DNA of 64,000 bases from Istiophorus platypterus. Its lineage: Eukaryota; Chordata; Actinopteri; Istiophoriformes; Istiophoridae. The notes beneath the pieces are model-generated. The model saw only the letters and a program-made list of their open reading frames with translations, was not told where the DNA came from and searched no databases. A program made the position numbers and the translations under genes. This document shows, in pieces, positions 36,346-49,101 of the stretch. Position 1 is the stretch's first letter; each line of letters begins with the position of its first letter. The stretch spans positions 5,354,320-5,418,319 of the forward strand of contig CM029131.1 of assembly GCA_016859345.1 (NCBI GenBank), read 5' to 3'.

Positions 36346-38561
36346 GAAATAAATGAATAATGAATACATATTTCTTGCCTCTATCTAGCATCTTTATGTA
36401 AGGGGATTATTTATTTCATTTTCCTATCTGACAGCTTTTCTAACAGAGGTGATGAGCTTTTCTAGACATAATAGCTCCATCTGAGAAACATTTCCATGGC
36501 ATTTCTATAGAATGCTTTCAAAGCACCTGCAGCCGCATTCAAACATCATTTGCCGTCTATATCATACATGTACATTCCATATGTTTGAATTGCTCAGCGG
36601 GGAGCCACATCTGATTTTAAAAGACATTTCCTGGATTGACTCATTCTGCACGTTGACCTGCCTCATGACAACCTTTATGAGGAACACACTGATGCATGCA
36701 TGAATGAACACATACAGATATTGTGTATGTGCCATCTGACATTCAGTAAAGGACTATATAAAGTAGCAATAAACATTACTTCGAGTGCCATTTTTACTTA
36801 AAGTGCCAGTTTTTTTTAGAGTGGCATTTATTTTTTTAGAGTACTTCACATATGACAATATTTTCACCCAAAAGATTCTGCTCAAGAAGAATTTTCTGCT
36901 GAATTTGACTCCTGTCAACCTGATACTAAAGAGCAGGTAAGAATTTGCGATTCAGTAATGGACGATCTTTCAACTTCACCTCATTTTGGTCTTGATTATT
37001 CCAAAAAAACTACAAAAAAATGCATCATTGTTTAAATTCTTTATTCTGTGTTAAACAATTCCTCAACACTGCTTTTCCTTAAATATTTTACTAAATAAAT
37101 TGTTTTCATTTTATTCATTTGAAATGTCACTATGCACTAAAGAGTTAAGACTGTAGGTCTAATACTGGACAAATGTAAATTTTCAACTATGATTTAATTT
37201 TGGCCATGAACGCACAATTCTCACATTTGCAAATGTAATTTACCGGTATAAATTAATCATATTGTATTAATATAGTTTTTAGACGGTGAATTAGTTGTGA
37301 AAGAAATGACAGAGAGAACATTGGGTGTATTTGGTCAGGTTGAGTATAAACATTCATTTTTCCATTATGCAGGGTTGATGTCAAATGTCTCATGCTCAAA
37401 GTCTGCTCTAGGAACAAAGGTATCATAGTAAATATAAAAGTTAATAATTAAAATGAGTTTTCAGATAAATGTAAATATAGGGATTTTCATGTCCAGTAGG
37501 TGCAGCAAAAGTAAAACAAATATTTCCACAATCCCCAGGGTGGTAGCAATATTTTTTTCTGTAGAGGGATTTAATTTACTTATAATGCAAATTGTTATTA
37601 GGATTACACGGATAATTAATCACAGATTGTGTTATCATTTTAGCTGTTTGGAGTGAAACGTCAGGCGACATGTAAAACCCTAGTGTCTTCATATAAGAGT
37701 GTCACACTGATTTCACATCTCAGGCACACTTAATGAGTGTATGAACAACAGCTTGAAGGGCAACACTGCTTAGTATGCAGGACTTGTCCACATACTGGTC
37801 CAAAAAATAACAGAATAGGTGATAACAGGAAAACAAATCTGACATTAACTGACATTGTTTTAAATTGAACAAATTGGTTATTTTGGTATTTTAAAATTCT
37901 GGGGAATATAAAAGGGCAAATGATAATAGGAAGCCAATAATCCATGTCTGAAAAGTTGTGACTCATCTTGGACTGGAAGATGATATTTTGTTAAACAGTA
38001 ATGGGGCACTACATCATTGATTCCAACCATTTTGGTGCATAATTTCAACACTGACAAAAGGAAAAAAAAACAAGCTGTTAAGGACAAGTCCTGGAGATAC
38101 ATTGACTAAAGGAAAGAGACAAGACAGAGCTGCCACGTCTAATTTCTGAGATAATTTTAAACCAGGAATTCCCGGGATAATTTTGTCCGGGGAATTACTC
38201 ATGGTTTGCACACACAACAACATACACAGACACATAAACATGACAAATCTCATTCCATCTGCAATCCCAACCGTGCACGCGCAGTAACAGTTAGTTTTTA
38301 TTATGCATGCACAGAGTCCCTCCAATTTGCATAGCACACAGGCATCAGCTTCCGACCCAAACACCAAAATAATCAGCATATGCTCACATTATCAGCCAGT
38401 GCAGTCATTAGTAATTGTTTCCACATGAATTTCGCTCATGCCTCTGTCAGTCTTCTCAGGGAGAATAAGCCGAGTTCTGCTTCCACGTAGAAAATAACCA
38501 ACTAGACGGTGCTATAAAGAACAATTTGCTAATTGTGCCCTTATTTAGAGGCGGCCACCTT

Positions 38562-38595
38562 GGAAGGTTGGCCTGTAGAAACTGGCCAACCTTCC
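38562..38595. repeat. Perfect 12-bp hairpin
   Basis: GGAAGGTTGGCC (38562-38573) and GGCCAACCTTCC (38584-38595) are exactly complementary across a 10-nt loop, TGTAGAAACT. It lies directly at the left edge of a dispersed repeat copy and may be its terminal foldback. A factor-independent terminator makes no sense here because no gene or U-tract adjoins it. Confidence 0.95.
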
Positions 38596-38614
38596 TGCAG
38601 CCTTAAGAAGTCTG

Positions 38615-39060
38615 GTGGCTACCATACTCTCTGTGTCTGCATAGTTGTGAAGGTTGGTGCAATGTTAATTATGCTAACCTTATACCTACGCATCCACCCC
38701 AAAAGACAGAGTGTTGTCTATAGCATGTTGCCACTTTGTGGGGCTGTACCTAAAATGAATGCCAACATCTGCGGGCCAACATGCTTACAGTAGCATTGCT
38801 ACATGCTGATATTTGCTTGGTGTTATGTTTCCCACGGTCAGCATCTTAGTTTAGAGTGTTGGCGAAGTACAGCTGAGTTGAATGGCACCAGGTGTTGGTG
38901 CGAAGTCGAGGGATCACTAAAGTCATTAGAAATTATTGTGTGTCTTTTACGTGTCAAAATATTTCCCTGAATAAGAGAAAACTTTTTCCTGCTGTTGGCA
39001 CTAAAGGAAAAGTCAGTGGATCCCCAAAGTAATTCATATTTATCCTTTAGGGATAATTGG
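38615..39060 (-). repeat. Dispersed teleost repeat, family 3 (minus copy)
   Basis: The minus-strand copy contains, in plus-strand order, AACATGCTTACAGTAGCATT, CAGCATCTTAGTTTAGAGTG, AAGTACAGCTGAG, then GGCACTAAAGGAAAAGTCAG followed by TGGATCCCCAAAGTAATTCA. The reverse complement of these blocks matches the order seen at 51290-51745 (TGACTTTGG, GTGCCACCATCAGGT, CTCAGTTGTGCC, CTAAACTATGATGCTGAACA). It belongs to a very abundant teleost repeat typified by 'gatggattgccatgaaattt ... ctaaactaagatggtgaacat'. No coding capacity. Confidence 0.7.
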
Positions 39061-41633
39061 TAAACTCAGACACGTTTCATGCTACTTTACAGTTTACAGT
39101 ACAAACTGTATCATTTCATTTGCCCTTTGTTGAGCTGCTAACAAGAAGAAACCCCGTACTTTGCAAGGTGCTGAGGTTTCTGTCTTTTAATGGCTTGCAC
39201 TTCTGAGGCAAACCTGTCCACCCACTGACATTTGGACAATTCATGTAGCAATGGCGAGCAAACAGGGAGGAAATGCAAGATATTTCAGATGCCAAGGCCA
39301 AAAGACTTGATCTCTATCCAAAACAGAAATCTCAGCAAAACAACTGCCTGGAACAATAACAGCAATAAAACACTTGCAGTGGAAGTACAGTATCAATGTC
39401 TTTAGAAACAACAACAACACCTCTTAAACATCAGCTATAATTCCCCATATTTTGGTCCAATGACAGCCTCGATTCTGGGGTTCGGGAATCAAATTGAGGT
39501 TGTACTGGCCGTGAGTGTTTGAGTCTTTTATTGCTGTTTACTTAAACTTCAGTAGAATGGTTTATGGGGGCTTGTTTTTCCTGATATCACTTTATCACAG
39601 CCTGAAAGTTCTTTGACAAACAAACACACACTGTACAACTTAACCATAAGATTTAGTCGTCAACCTGCTGTATTAATGGGAGAGTATGTTTAGACAGATG
39701 TCCCAGATATCTTTACAGGGAGTGAAAAATGCAGCAGAAGTGTACTCATCTCACAGCCTGCAAAGGAACAGGCATTACCAAAGTTCCACCATATTGGGGG
39801 TGAAGAGGAAAAGGACCATTCGTTTTATAACCATCAAGATTGATCATTTTCAGAATGCAGTAATGATGTGTTTCTGATATGTTCTTGAAGTTAAGCTGGG
39901 GAAATGGTGGAAAGATTAGATGGAAGAGTAAACGATGAGAAATCAAATTCAAAGAAAACTCCAAGATGGGGGGATGAGATTGCATTCTGACTGAAGAGTT
40001 TTGATTGCACCAGTCTATTAAGATAATGATAAAGTATAAAAGAGCACAGACTTTTTGCTCAGGGACAATTTGGTGTGTGTCTAATTTGTACAGTTATGCT
40101 GCTGAAGTTCAAATAAACCATTACTACTGTTAAAAGCACAAAGGAATGACTGCAAAGAAACCAAATGTAGCGGAGAGAAAATGATCTTGTAGCATTTGAA
40201 TAGACTTTTGGGATCCTTACATTATAATAATCATCCTTTTTGCAATTCCAAAGCATCTGAAATTACCCTGTGCTTGCGAACAATGGTATATTTCCAGAAG
40301 GAGACTACTTATCATCAAGCAACGCCACTTTGCTCATGGCTAACCTTAAGGGAACAGAGATGCACTCTGAAAGTTTGCCATGAAAACGCACACAGGAGGT
40401 TCGGAAAAGTGGAGCCCTAGGAAACAGATTGCATAATTTCACCTTGATGTAAAACCCAAACAGGGATGATACAAAGCGGTGCAATGTAACTCTCACAATT
40501 TTTTGGAGTTGTCATGTATCATTTTAATGTCTAGACCAACTGTGCATATATCTACTGCTGCATTCATCATCTAATCACGTTCTGATGTCAGGAAACCTGA
40601 CTGGTGTGGTGTGGATTGCAATAATATTCCCTAGAAGAAAAGGCAGTTTTTGTGCAGAGTTGCAATGACACCACTAAGGCATGCTATTGCTTCTTCATAG
40701 TACGGGCAGCCTTTAAAGCCTTTATAGTGACAACTAACAATAAACACTTTTCTAGTCATATATAAGTGTTCTCTGCTTCATATGTCCTTAGAGAAATACA
40801 TGTCAGAGGAAAAAAACAATAAAAACACACTACTTGGAGTAAGATTTAGGGAAAACTACAATAAGAATCTGTTTGCAAGGCTACAAGAGCCACTATACAA
40901 TAAATTTGACCAATACTATGCATCACTTAACCCTTTATGTTAGGACTATGTAATGTCTGTATTCCAAAAGACAGTATTTCAGTGCTTTACTGCATTGCCT
41001 AGCTCCTCCAACAAGCGATATGTAAGACATACCAAATTTTATTCTAGTTTTCCTCTAAAACTCAAAGCAACAGAGAGGCGCTTATCTCTAAATCCTGCAG
41101 ACTGCATTCGCTTGACACTCCTTAAATGATTTATTAACTACTGATTTTACAGGGTCTTCACAGATTTTTTTTTAAGTGTTGTGCTGAAGAAGTGGAAACA
41201 CCGAGTCACATTTACATGAAGGAGAAAAGCCTTTCCACTTCCTCTGCATTGTGCTGATTGATTTATTAATAAATCAGGATATAGTACAGGATGTTTTTTA
41301 TCATTACGTGGTTGAACTTCTACCTTTAAAACCACGGTTGTTAAGTGTAATGAAAACCTCAATTTATCAGTTGTTCTGGAGGCACGGTTGTTGCGATGTT
41401 TGCATCCTCAGCAACTAACCTTTTGCTAAGGAAAGTCCATGGAAATGGAAACGATTTCAACATCTTTAAGGCCAAAAACGAAGCCACGGACAATAAAGCA
41501 ACACCGGGTCACTATTTCAAGACAGCTATTGTTCACACAGAGAGCCCAGGACAGGAGGGGAATGGTGAGGCCTGCATATGCTAAGCGGTAAAGCCTTGGA
41601 GGGCGCTCTGAGTGGGAAGGTGTGTGAGTGTGT

Positions 41634-41700
<67 letters not shown>

Positions 41701-43313
41701 TGCGTGTGGGCGTGTGCACGCTAAGAGCCACTCACTCCGTCGCCTTCGCTCGAGAGAGGAGCGAGCATTAAACACAACACAATCACACCTGTGAGCTTTT
41801 CAAATCTCCGGCAGCTTAAAGGCTCTCTAGAAATCAGAGCGGAAACAACCCGGATTTCTTCTGGTAAAAGCAAGGTGTCTCTGTTGACAGCTGATTTGCA
41901 TCAGTGGTTTGGAAAAGGATAACTTGAGCAATTAAAAACATATTTGAAACAGGAACTGAGTGTAGTGTCTTTCAAAAGGGAGCATTTTATAGTCATTATA
42001 GTCAGCTAACCTTCATGCTTAGCTGCGTTTTACATAACTAATAACTAGAGTATAATCTTCTCTGCTTACTTGTCTCAACAGTTTCCAAATTATCCAGTAT
42101 TTACTGTGTTCCAAGGTTTACCAGCCATATCATAATGAGTCAGCTAGTTTATATTCTCAAAATCATTAGTGAGATAAAGTTAACCCAACTTTTTAGCCAG
42201 CAGCTGAACGCTAGCCTTGCTCCAAATATTTTATTTAATGTTTAGCTTTTCGGAAAGAACTAAGAAAGTTAAGAAAATACTGATATCATTCCATTTTTTC
42301 TTATAAATATCTCTGACTCTACCGGTGATTTGAGTATCTTAGCAACTGTCTCCTTGTGTTTTTAACTGATAAAATAAAACAGCTACTATTGGTTTGTGAC
42401 CATTTAACGGCTATTTGTCATCCTGGAATTAAATTGAAGTCAATTAAATTAAAATGATACATTTTAAGTGATGTATAACTTTGATTTTTCTCCAAGGTTT
42501 CTAAACAGACAGCTATTTTGGAGGAGCAAACAAGGACAGGGTTAGCCCCACCAATGACCATTGCTAAAAAATATGACAATATGATCAAAAGCTGAACATA
42601 TGGCTATGACGTTCTCCAAAACCATGTAGAGTTAAAGACGAGCATACCTATCAATTCTTAGCTTCTGTCCCCAAGGTTTGTGCATGTTTTGAAACTTGAT
42701 TCATGGCTGTCGCAGTAGATCCACAGCCCTCCCCAGGCTTCCTGCCTCTGTTTTATTGCTCAAGGCGACCATTGTTCTCTACGACTGTATTAGAGCTCAG
42801 ATCCTCAGATTTCCACAGGTCATTTCATAATTAAAAATCCTCCCCTGGCATGCCCAAAACTGACGCTCGCTCAAGTGCTGTCGATGGCATTTTGATATCC
42901 GCAGGGCCAACCTTTGGCGAATACACCCGGAGGGGGTTACGTGTGAACGGAAGAGAATGTCCCTTGAAGGGGGAATGTCCTTTTCAAGTCTCCATCTTCC
43001 TCTATTTTATGGAAAAGAAATCTCATTATATTGGGATGATATCTAGGTGATGAATATATGAATCAAATGTCAAACAGTATCCAAGAATAACCCTACAGTT
43101 GCGAATTAACCATCCAGGGATTACTTCACAGTTTGCTAGAGACCTTTAAATGTGCTGTCAAAAACAATTAATCACTTGACTGTTTAGCAGCACCAAATGG
43201 CACCATGAGGAAGAGATAATGGTAAATGCAATGTGGATTGTGATTAGGTCTCCAAGGTTCAGGATGATGCAAGGTGAGGAATAAATGACCACCACCTACA
43301 AGCCAAATGCTAC
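39061..43313. other. No gene seen; AT-rich unique DNA
   Basis: No exon or RNA gene is supported. Frames at 39686-39877, 40196-40420 and 42850-43050 lack recognisable domains. An octamer motif ATTTGCAT lies at 41894-41901. The block at 42715-42980 is free of low complexity and includes two GAATGTCC words 22 bp apart; it may be single-copy regulatory DNA. A weak 'gctagccttgctcca' similarity to the family at 62080-62330 occurs near 42214 but is too short to call. Confidence 0.5.
41621..41716. repeat. Compound (TG)n(GA)n microsatellite
   Basis: The TG units carry an A interruption at the left, run uninterrupted through about 41690, and then change to GAGAGA and TGCGTGTGGGCGTG. Frames on both strands (Cys-Val and Thr-His) are artefacts. 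Confidence 0.97.
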
Positions 43314-44429
43314 TACAGGGAATTCAGAAAATACTCAGACTCCTTCACTTTTTTAGCATTTTGTTATGTTGCAGCCTTACGCTAAACAGGTTTAAATTTA
43401 ATTTATTTTCTCAATAGTCTAAACTCAATACTGCGTAATTACAAAGTGAGAAAAGAATCTTGGAATTTTTTGTAAATTTATTGAAAAGGAAATACTGAAA
43501 TATCACATTGACACAAGTATTTAGACTCTTTGCAATGACACTTGAAATTTTGCTCTGGTGCCTCCCATTTCTCTCGATCATCTTTGAGACCTCGAGTCCA
43601 CCTGTTGTAAATTCATTTTGTTGTACGTGATTTTGAAAGACGCACACCTGTCTATATAAGGTCTTGCAAGTGATGATGCATATTAGAGCAAAAACTAAGC
43701 CGTGAGGTTAAAGGAACTGCCAGAGCTCAGAGACAGGGTTGTGTTAAGGCATATATTTGGGGAAGGCAACAAAAAAAATTACTGCTGCATTGAAAATTTC
43801 CAAGAGCACTGTGGCCTCCATAGTTCTTACATGGAAGAAGCTGGGAATAGTCAGGACTCTTCTAAGAGCAGGCCACCCAGCCCACCTGAGCTATTGGGGT
43901 TGAAGAATGGTGACCAAGAAGCAATGTACAGAGATATCCTTAATAAAAACATGCTGGGCTGAAGAGTGGGCTGAAGGTTCACTTCCTACAGGACAATGAC
44001 CTCAAGCACACACCCAAGACAACATAAATGTGGCTTGGGGGCGACTCGTTGAATGTCATTGAGAGGCACAGCCAGAGCCCTGACTTGAACCCAATCAAAT
44101 TTCTGGAGAGACCTGAAAATGGCTGTCCACCAACAGTCCCTATCCAGCTTGACAGAGCTTGAAAGGTTCTGCAGAGAAGAATAGCAGAAAATCCCCATAT
44201 TCAGGTGTGCAAAGCTTTTCATGTCATACCCAAGACTTGAGGCTGTAATCACTGCCAAAAGTGCTTCAACTAAAGGCTGAGTAAAAAGACTAAATGCTTT
44301 TGTCAATGTGATATTTCAGTGTTTCCTCTTTCGCAAATTATTGAAATTAAATGATTTTATCATTCGACTGCAACATTACAAAACAGGAAAAAAATTGAAA
44401 GGGTCTGAATTCTATCCGAACGCATTGTA
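43314..44429 (+). mobile_element. Internally deleted Tc1/mariner element with both ends
   Basis: Both terminal inverted repeats are recognisable. The left end starts TACAGGGAATTCAGAAAATA and continues CTCAGACTCCTTCACTTTTT. The right end finishes GGGTCTGAATTCTATCCGAA and CGCATTGTA, which is the classic fish Tc1 terminus in inverted orientation. TA, the family's target site, flanks the element. The length, about 1.1 kb, is well short of the 1.6 kb usual for full-length fish Tc1 elements because roughly the middle third of the transposase gene is gone (junction near 43925). The ends are moderately diverged, so the insertion is not recent. Confidence 0.9.
43702..44275 (+). pseudogene. Tc1-like transposase, internally deleted, inactive
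   Basis: The N-terminal paired-like DNA-binding part is visible as VKELPELRDRVVLRH, with later pieces in shifted frames. After the deletion junction near 43925, the C-terminal catalytic part resumes with Gln-Asp-Asn-Asp at 43989-44000, where the second catalytic Asp is kept at 43998-44000. A stop codon (TAA) follows. The family motif normally SPDLNPIE reads SPDLNPIK, so the third catalytic residue, a Glu, is replaced by Lys (AAA at 44097-44099). The segment that would carry the first catalytic Asp is deleted. The enzyme cannot be functional. Confidence 0.85.
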
Positions 44430-47400
44430 GCTTTTGGCCCTTGTTGGTGATTCTCTCAATCAAGTAAATGCATAAATGTGTCAGCCTAGAGTGTTGTAGG
44501 ATGCATCTAAAAAATTGGCATATATAGAACACTACTCTCTGGCAGAGCTTAGCAATTTTTTTTTTGGCATATAACACGACAGAACAGAGTCTAACACTGG
44601 TTGTAGGCCATGTGCAATTTAATTGTCCTTTGACTGGTGTAAAATGTAATGGATTGGCACAATCGTGTGAGCTTTTACACCATCGCGATGTTGTTCGTTA
44701 CGCGTTGAAGTATTTTAGCCATCATAAAATCCCTAATCATGAGATCTGGAAGAAAAAAAGGGAGTTTCTCTTTGTACAGGTAAGGTTAGTCACATGGAAG
44801 ATACTTGGCTACCCAGCTCCCCTCACAGCGTTCCATGATGTAAGTCAATAGCTACGTGCCTCAATGGCTGAAAGCACCGAAGTGGGAGAGGAAAGGTACA
44901 AACACAAAATATATCCTTTCTAGCAACATTATATTTTCTTGCTGTTTGTATAATTCAAATGTCAAATGGCCCAATGCGCAAACCTGTTTGATGGTTAGCT
45001 AATGCTAAGCTCTCTAGCCAATAAGATGGCTAGATGGCCAAAAGTGTTTTTTGACGCTTTTATTCATTTCAAATGAAAATTAGAAACCAGATTAGGTATA
45101 ACTGACAAAGGGATAGGAATTTCCACAATTTTTCCACCTAGTCTTCTATTGCGATATAGATGCATTGGCAATTTAAAAACACAGTGGATGGGAAAGTGGT
45201 CTCAGACTTTTGGACCCCACTGTGTATCTTTCTATGGTTGTATTTTGAATGTTTTATGGCAACGTGTAGGGCACTGACACCTTTTTCAGTGTTATGGACA
45301 CAATGTTTTGGATTTGTGTAAATGCATGGCCGCTGAATCTCAGAGACAGTGAGATGTGGCAAATCGCACAAAGGGGAGAGTTCAAGACAACCATTACAGA
45401 TGTTGTCTGCTGAGAAGACACAGGAAAAGTCAGACATGGGCAGCAATACCATGAAGAATCTCTCCCATAGCAACAAAAAAGGAAGAGAGTCACTCCAGCA
45501 CCCAGAGATGAAGAAAAACAGCATTTCCAACTGACCTCACTACTCTGAAAAGCAAGTGAGGAGATTGAATCTTTGTTTCTTTACATGAATTATCATTGCA
45601 TATACACAAAATTAATAATTCACAGACTTCTATTTTTATCGTTTCTTCCTTTAGGCAGAAAGGTCCTGAAATAAAATGAATGAATTGGTTTTACTAATAA
45701 AATATGTTCTTGGATAATTATGCCATTCATTAATTAATTTTTTTTTCTTTTTTTTACATTGGCAAATCAGGAAAAAATATATATACCCTAATGGGATGTA
45801 GTAATTTATAAATGACATCACCCCAAAAAAAGGTCATTTTTGGCAAAGTGAGCAGACGAAATTTATTTTAGGCCTAAATTCACTCTAGGAATAAAGGTCT
45901 TAACTGTTGTCCCTTTTCCAATTAACGTCATTAGATATCTGGGTATTACGAGACTAATACGAACAAAGTAGAGGAAAAAAATCTTCAGTATATGCAATAC
46001 GTTGCAATATGTCAGTATTTACACTTTTATTTTGCACAGGAATAAATGCCCCTTAAAATTTGGGGCATTTTTGTCGGAGCACTGCAAAGTGCAGAGAGGA
46101 TCTTCTGACCTCAAACACATGTAGACTTCCAGAACAAAATGTTGCCTATGGATATTTCATGCCCTGACATACACGCATGCATTCGGTCCAGGACAAGTAT
46201 GTCCATTTTAATTCTGCATATGAGCTGTTGTACTTGAGACCTATTAAACTCTGTTCCACTCGGATGCTAAACCAAATTAGCTGAGGTCTTGAACCCCACT
46301 CCAAGTAACGTGTTACCATTTACTTGCTCGATTAGTATTCTGTTAGGATGTAGATGCAATAATCGGAAAGAGCAGGAGCATTACAGGGCAGAATGAGCTA
46401 AAGATTCTGTGAACCAGCTAAAACTCAGTGTGCGCACAGAGAAAACTTGAAGGCGGTGTTATATAGGCGAGAGATAAATCTCAGCAGAGGCTCTTCTTCT
46501 ATGATACCTCTCCGTTCTTTCTAAATAGAGCAATTCAATGAAATCCCACTGAGACATGGGATAAATCAATTTTCTTACACTGCATCCAACCTATCTTTGC
46601 TCTTCTCTGTCACAAGCTTTTTATTGCTTTTAATTTAATTTTTTTTTTTTTCTGTCTATATTGAAACTGAATTGACCTTTTAATTAACAGATGGTGGGGA
46701 CATTTTCTAATAGTGTATAAATGAACATTTTTTGAGAAATTAGAGTGGGAGAGAGAATGGACGGGTGAAATCAGGAAAGGACACAAAGTTTCATTTCTGA
46801 ACCGTTTCATTCCTTTTAGAAAATAATTTCCATCATTGTATTACTTTGCCGTCTGACTTTATTCCTAGAATACTCACAGAATGTGATACATCAAAGAAAA
46901 TATATAGGAGGAAAATTATCGCAAGAAACTGGAAAAAAAAGCACAATCAGCCTTTCTGTGTCGTTTGATGCGATTTGGTTTCTTATCATCAGAAGGCAAT
47001 ACAGCAATTTTGTTTCCCGGGCTGTCGACGGTCGGCTGTGAATGGGTGAGTGGACCTGCCAAAGAGTCTTTGGTAGTCTTTCAGTTACAGTGGCTGAGGC
47101 TGCCCAAAAAAGCACACAGCCTGCCCAACGCTTTTGATTAGTCCACCACATTCAGCCAGCAATTCACATGCCTGACAAAAGAGAGCTGTACAGGTTCTAA
47201 TCTAATTGTCGGTTGGGGATAAAATTTAAAGGAAGAAAAACGTTATTAAAGAAAAGGGAAAATCCAAAATGCTTTGGCTAAACGTCTCAAGTCCTTTTGA
47301 AATTAATTTATAATTAAAAAAACTGACTTGCCAGAAGTTGATAATAGCAACCAGCAGGAGCTTCCATTTAAGTGTGGGAGAAGTCTCCGTTTGAAGTCTC

Positions 47401-49101
47401 CATCGCAGACAGTTGAGTCAGGCTCCAGGAGTTGTCCTTTCGATTGCAGGTTCGTGTTTCCTTCAACTCAGTGCGACGCGTTTCCTATTTTAGGACTGAC
47501 GGTCGTGGAAGTTTTTTTTAAAAGAGTTGAGTCAAAGTCAGGGAAACAAGAAAAAGTCAATGAAATGAAACGGCAATACTGATCTTTATAGATTAGAGTC
47601 TCTAACTTCTCTTCGTTCCGTATCTGCAATTGTAACCCTATATTCATACCACATATCTCTCCCTTGAGATCTATCAACAGCCTTGTTTCATTTCCAGCAG
47701 CGAGACTTTATTGGAAGAACGAGCGTGCGCTCTTTCTCGTGACCTTAAATCTCATTTTTCAACCTCTTGCTTGCTCACCTGTAAAATAATCCCGCAGATA
47801 CCGAGGCCAGGACCTTAAAAATAACACTGGTGGGGTATTGAATGAACATTTGCCTCCTTATATGGCACCATATTCGGTTAACCTTTCCCACACTCAAGAT
47901 CCCATAAAAGAAAATAGAGCATATTGGGCGGGGGCTTGTCCTCATCCTCACATCCTCCATCCTATTTTTCTCTCGCTAAGTAAGATGACACTCCCTTTAT
48001 TCCAGTGTGTTCTCTCATCCGTTTGCCCTCGGTCAAGGCCCCCATCTCCTCTTTCCCCCACTCTCTTTTTATCATCTTTTACCCTTGCACGCTCTTCCAA
48101 CCGTCTTCTTTTCTCTGGCTACCCTAACATGCTGTCATCACCATGGCTTACATGACCGAGAAGGACAATACATGGCGCCGACTTGACATAATGTATCGAT
48201 CGAGCTGGTCGGCCCGGCCTGTCCGACTGCCTTGATGACAGACTGAACAGCTGCATTCTTCCGTCCTCCGACATGAGATCGGCGGCATGAAAATTAGATT
48301 TCAGATTTGATCAAGGAAAAGCAAAATTACTTTATTTTTGAAGTAGAGACGGCAAATCATTTTCCTGCTTGTGCAATGACAGCATTGCATGTTTTGCGAA
48401 ATTATCCTTTTACACAAGTCTAGCAAAATAAATGATTCTATAGAAACTTTCTGGCTTTTGTGCTGTACCCTGCCCTTGCCAAAGTTAAATCTATCTTAAT
48501 TATCACTGATACGAAGGCTGCTACATCACCCTCTGTTACTCCGTGTGAGTCACTTGGCAAGAACAGAGCATTATTCCCATTAGACGTCAGACTTTAATAC
48601 CTGCTGAGGGTGAGGATTTTGAATGTCCCATATACAAACACATGCGTGGCTGTGCAGAAAAGAACACTAGATTTTTCACTTTCCGGAAGAACTCAACAAA
48701 GCAGCTTGACACGTTAAATACATCCCTTGGTGATTACTATTGATTAGAGTAATTATAATAATGCTTGAAATTGACATTTACAGCTCCAAATTAAAATAAA
48801 CAGTTTGTCTTTCAGCAAAAAAATAAAAGTTATTTTAATTGAGTTCAGAATTTTACTATTTCTACAAGAAATTTTCAATATATTCTTTTGAATAACTTAT
48901 TCTTTATAAGTGATGTAGATTCTTCTGCAAATAGCTCCAAATTTTAAGAGTACGTACAGTATAAAACAAAGTTAAATAGGCCCCTGTTCAATACCATGAA
49001 ATGTTAAGTGATTCAAAATTGCAAAGTATCCTCTGAACACCACAGTGTTCTCAGTTTCCACCTTGGTCGTGTCTTATGTGACACGGCTCTAAATGGTAAG
49101 A
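44430..49101. other. No gene seen; AT-rich DNA between Tc1 relics
   Basis: No supportable exon or RNA gene. The 130-codon minus-strand frame at 45138-45530 overlaps a Tc1 terminal repeat and has no domain. T-rich runs lie at 45736-45757 and 46637-46651. A CT-rich stretch at 47960-48120 generates a Ser/Leu/Pro-rich frame that I do not regard as coding. Confidence 0.5.
45190..45226. mobile_element. Isolated Tc1/mariner terminal repeat
   Basis: GTGGTCTCAGACTTTTGGAC followed by CCCACTGTGTA has the form of the right end of a Tc1-type element (its inverse begins 'cagtggggtccaaaagtctgag'). No matching left end or transposase was found within 1 kb upstream. It is either a solo end left after deletion or a fragment. 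It belongs to a different lineage from the element at 43314-44429. Confidence 0.6.

Larger units (their letters stand above)
33227..38561. other. No gene seen; AT-rich DNA with microsatellites
   Basis: No exon or RNA gene is supported. A-rich low complexity lies at 34375-34420 and 34520-34534. A compact cluster of homeobox, octamer and OTX-type motifs lies at 37585-37621 (see findings). An imperfect inverted repeat at 38166-38197 pairs AATTCCCGGGA with TCCGGGGAATT. The 121-codon minus-strand frame at 38014-38379 is Cys- and Leu-rich but has no domain signature and no flanking exon evidence. Confidence 0.5.

Noticed and set aside
38014..38379. 121-codon Cys- and Leu-rich minus-strand frame that looks membrane-like
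   Set aside because: Hydrophobicity comes from T-rich codons; no signal peptide pattern followed by a domain and no homologue I know.
42200..42360. Weak similarity to the family 4 repeat (AACGCTAGCCTTGCTCCA)
   Set aside because: Only about 18 bp resembles the family and the order of other blocks is not preserved.
45138..45530. 130-codon minus-strand frame
   Set aside because: Overlaps an isolated Tc1 terminal repeat and has no domain or codon-bias sign of a gene.
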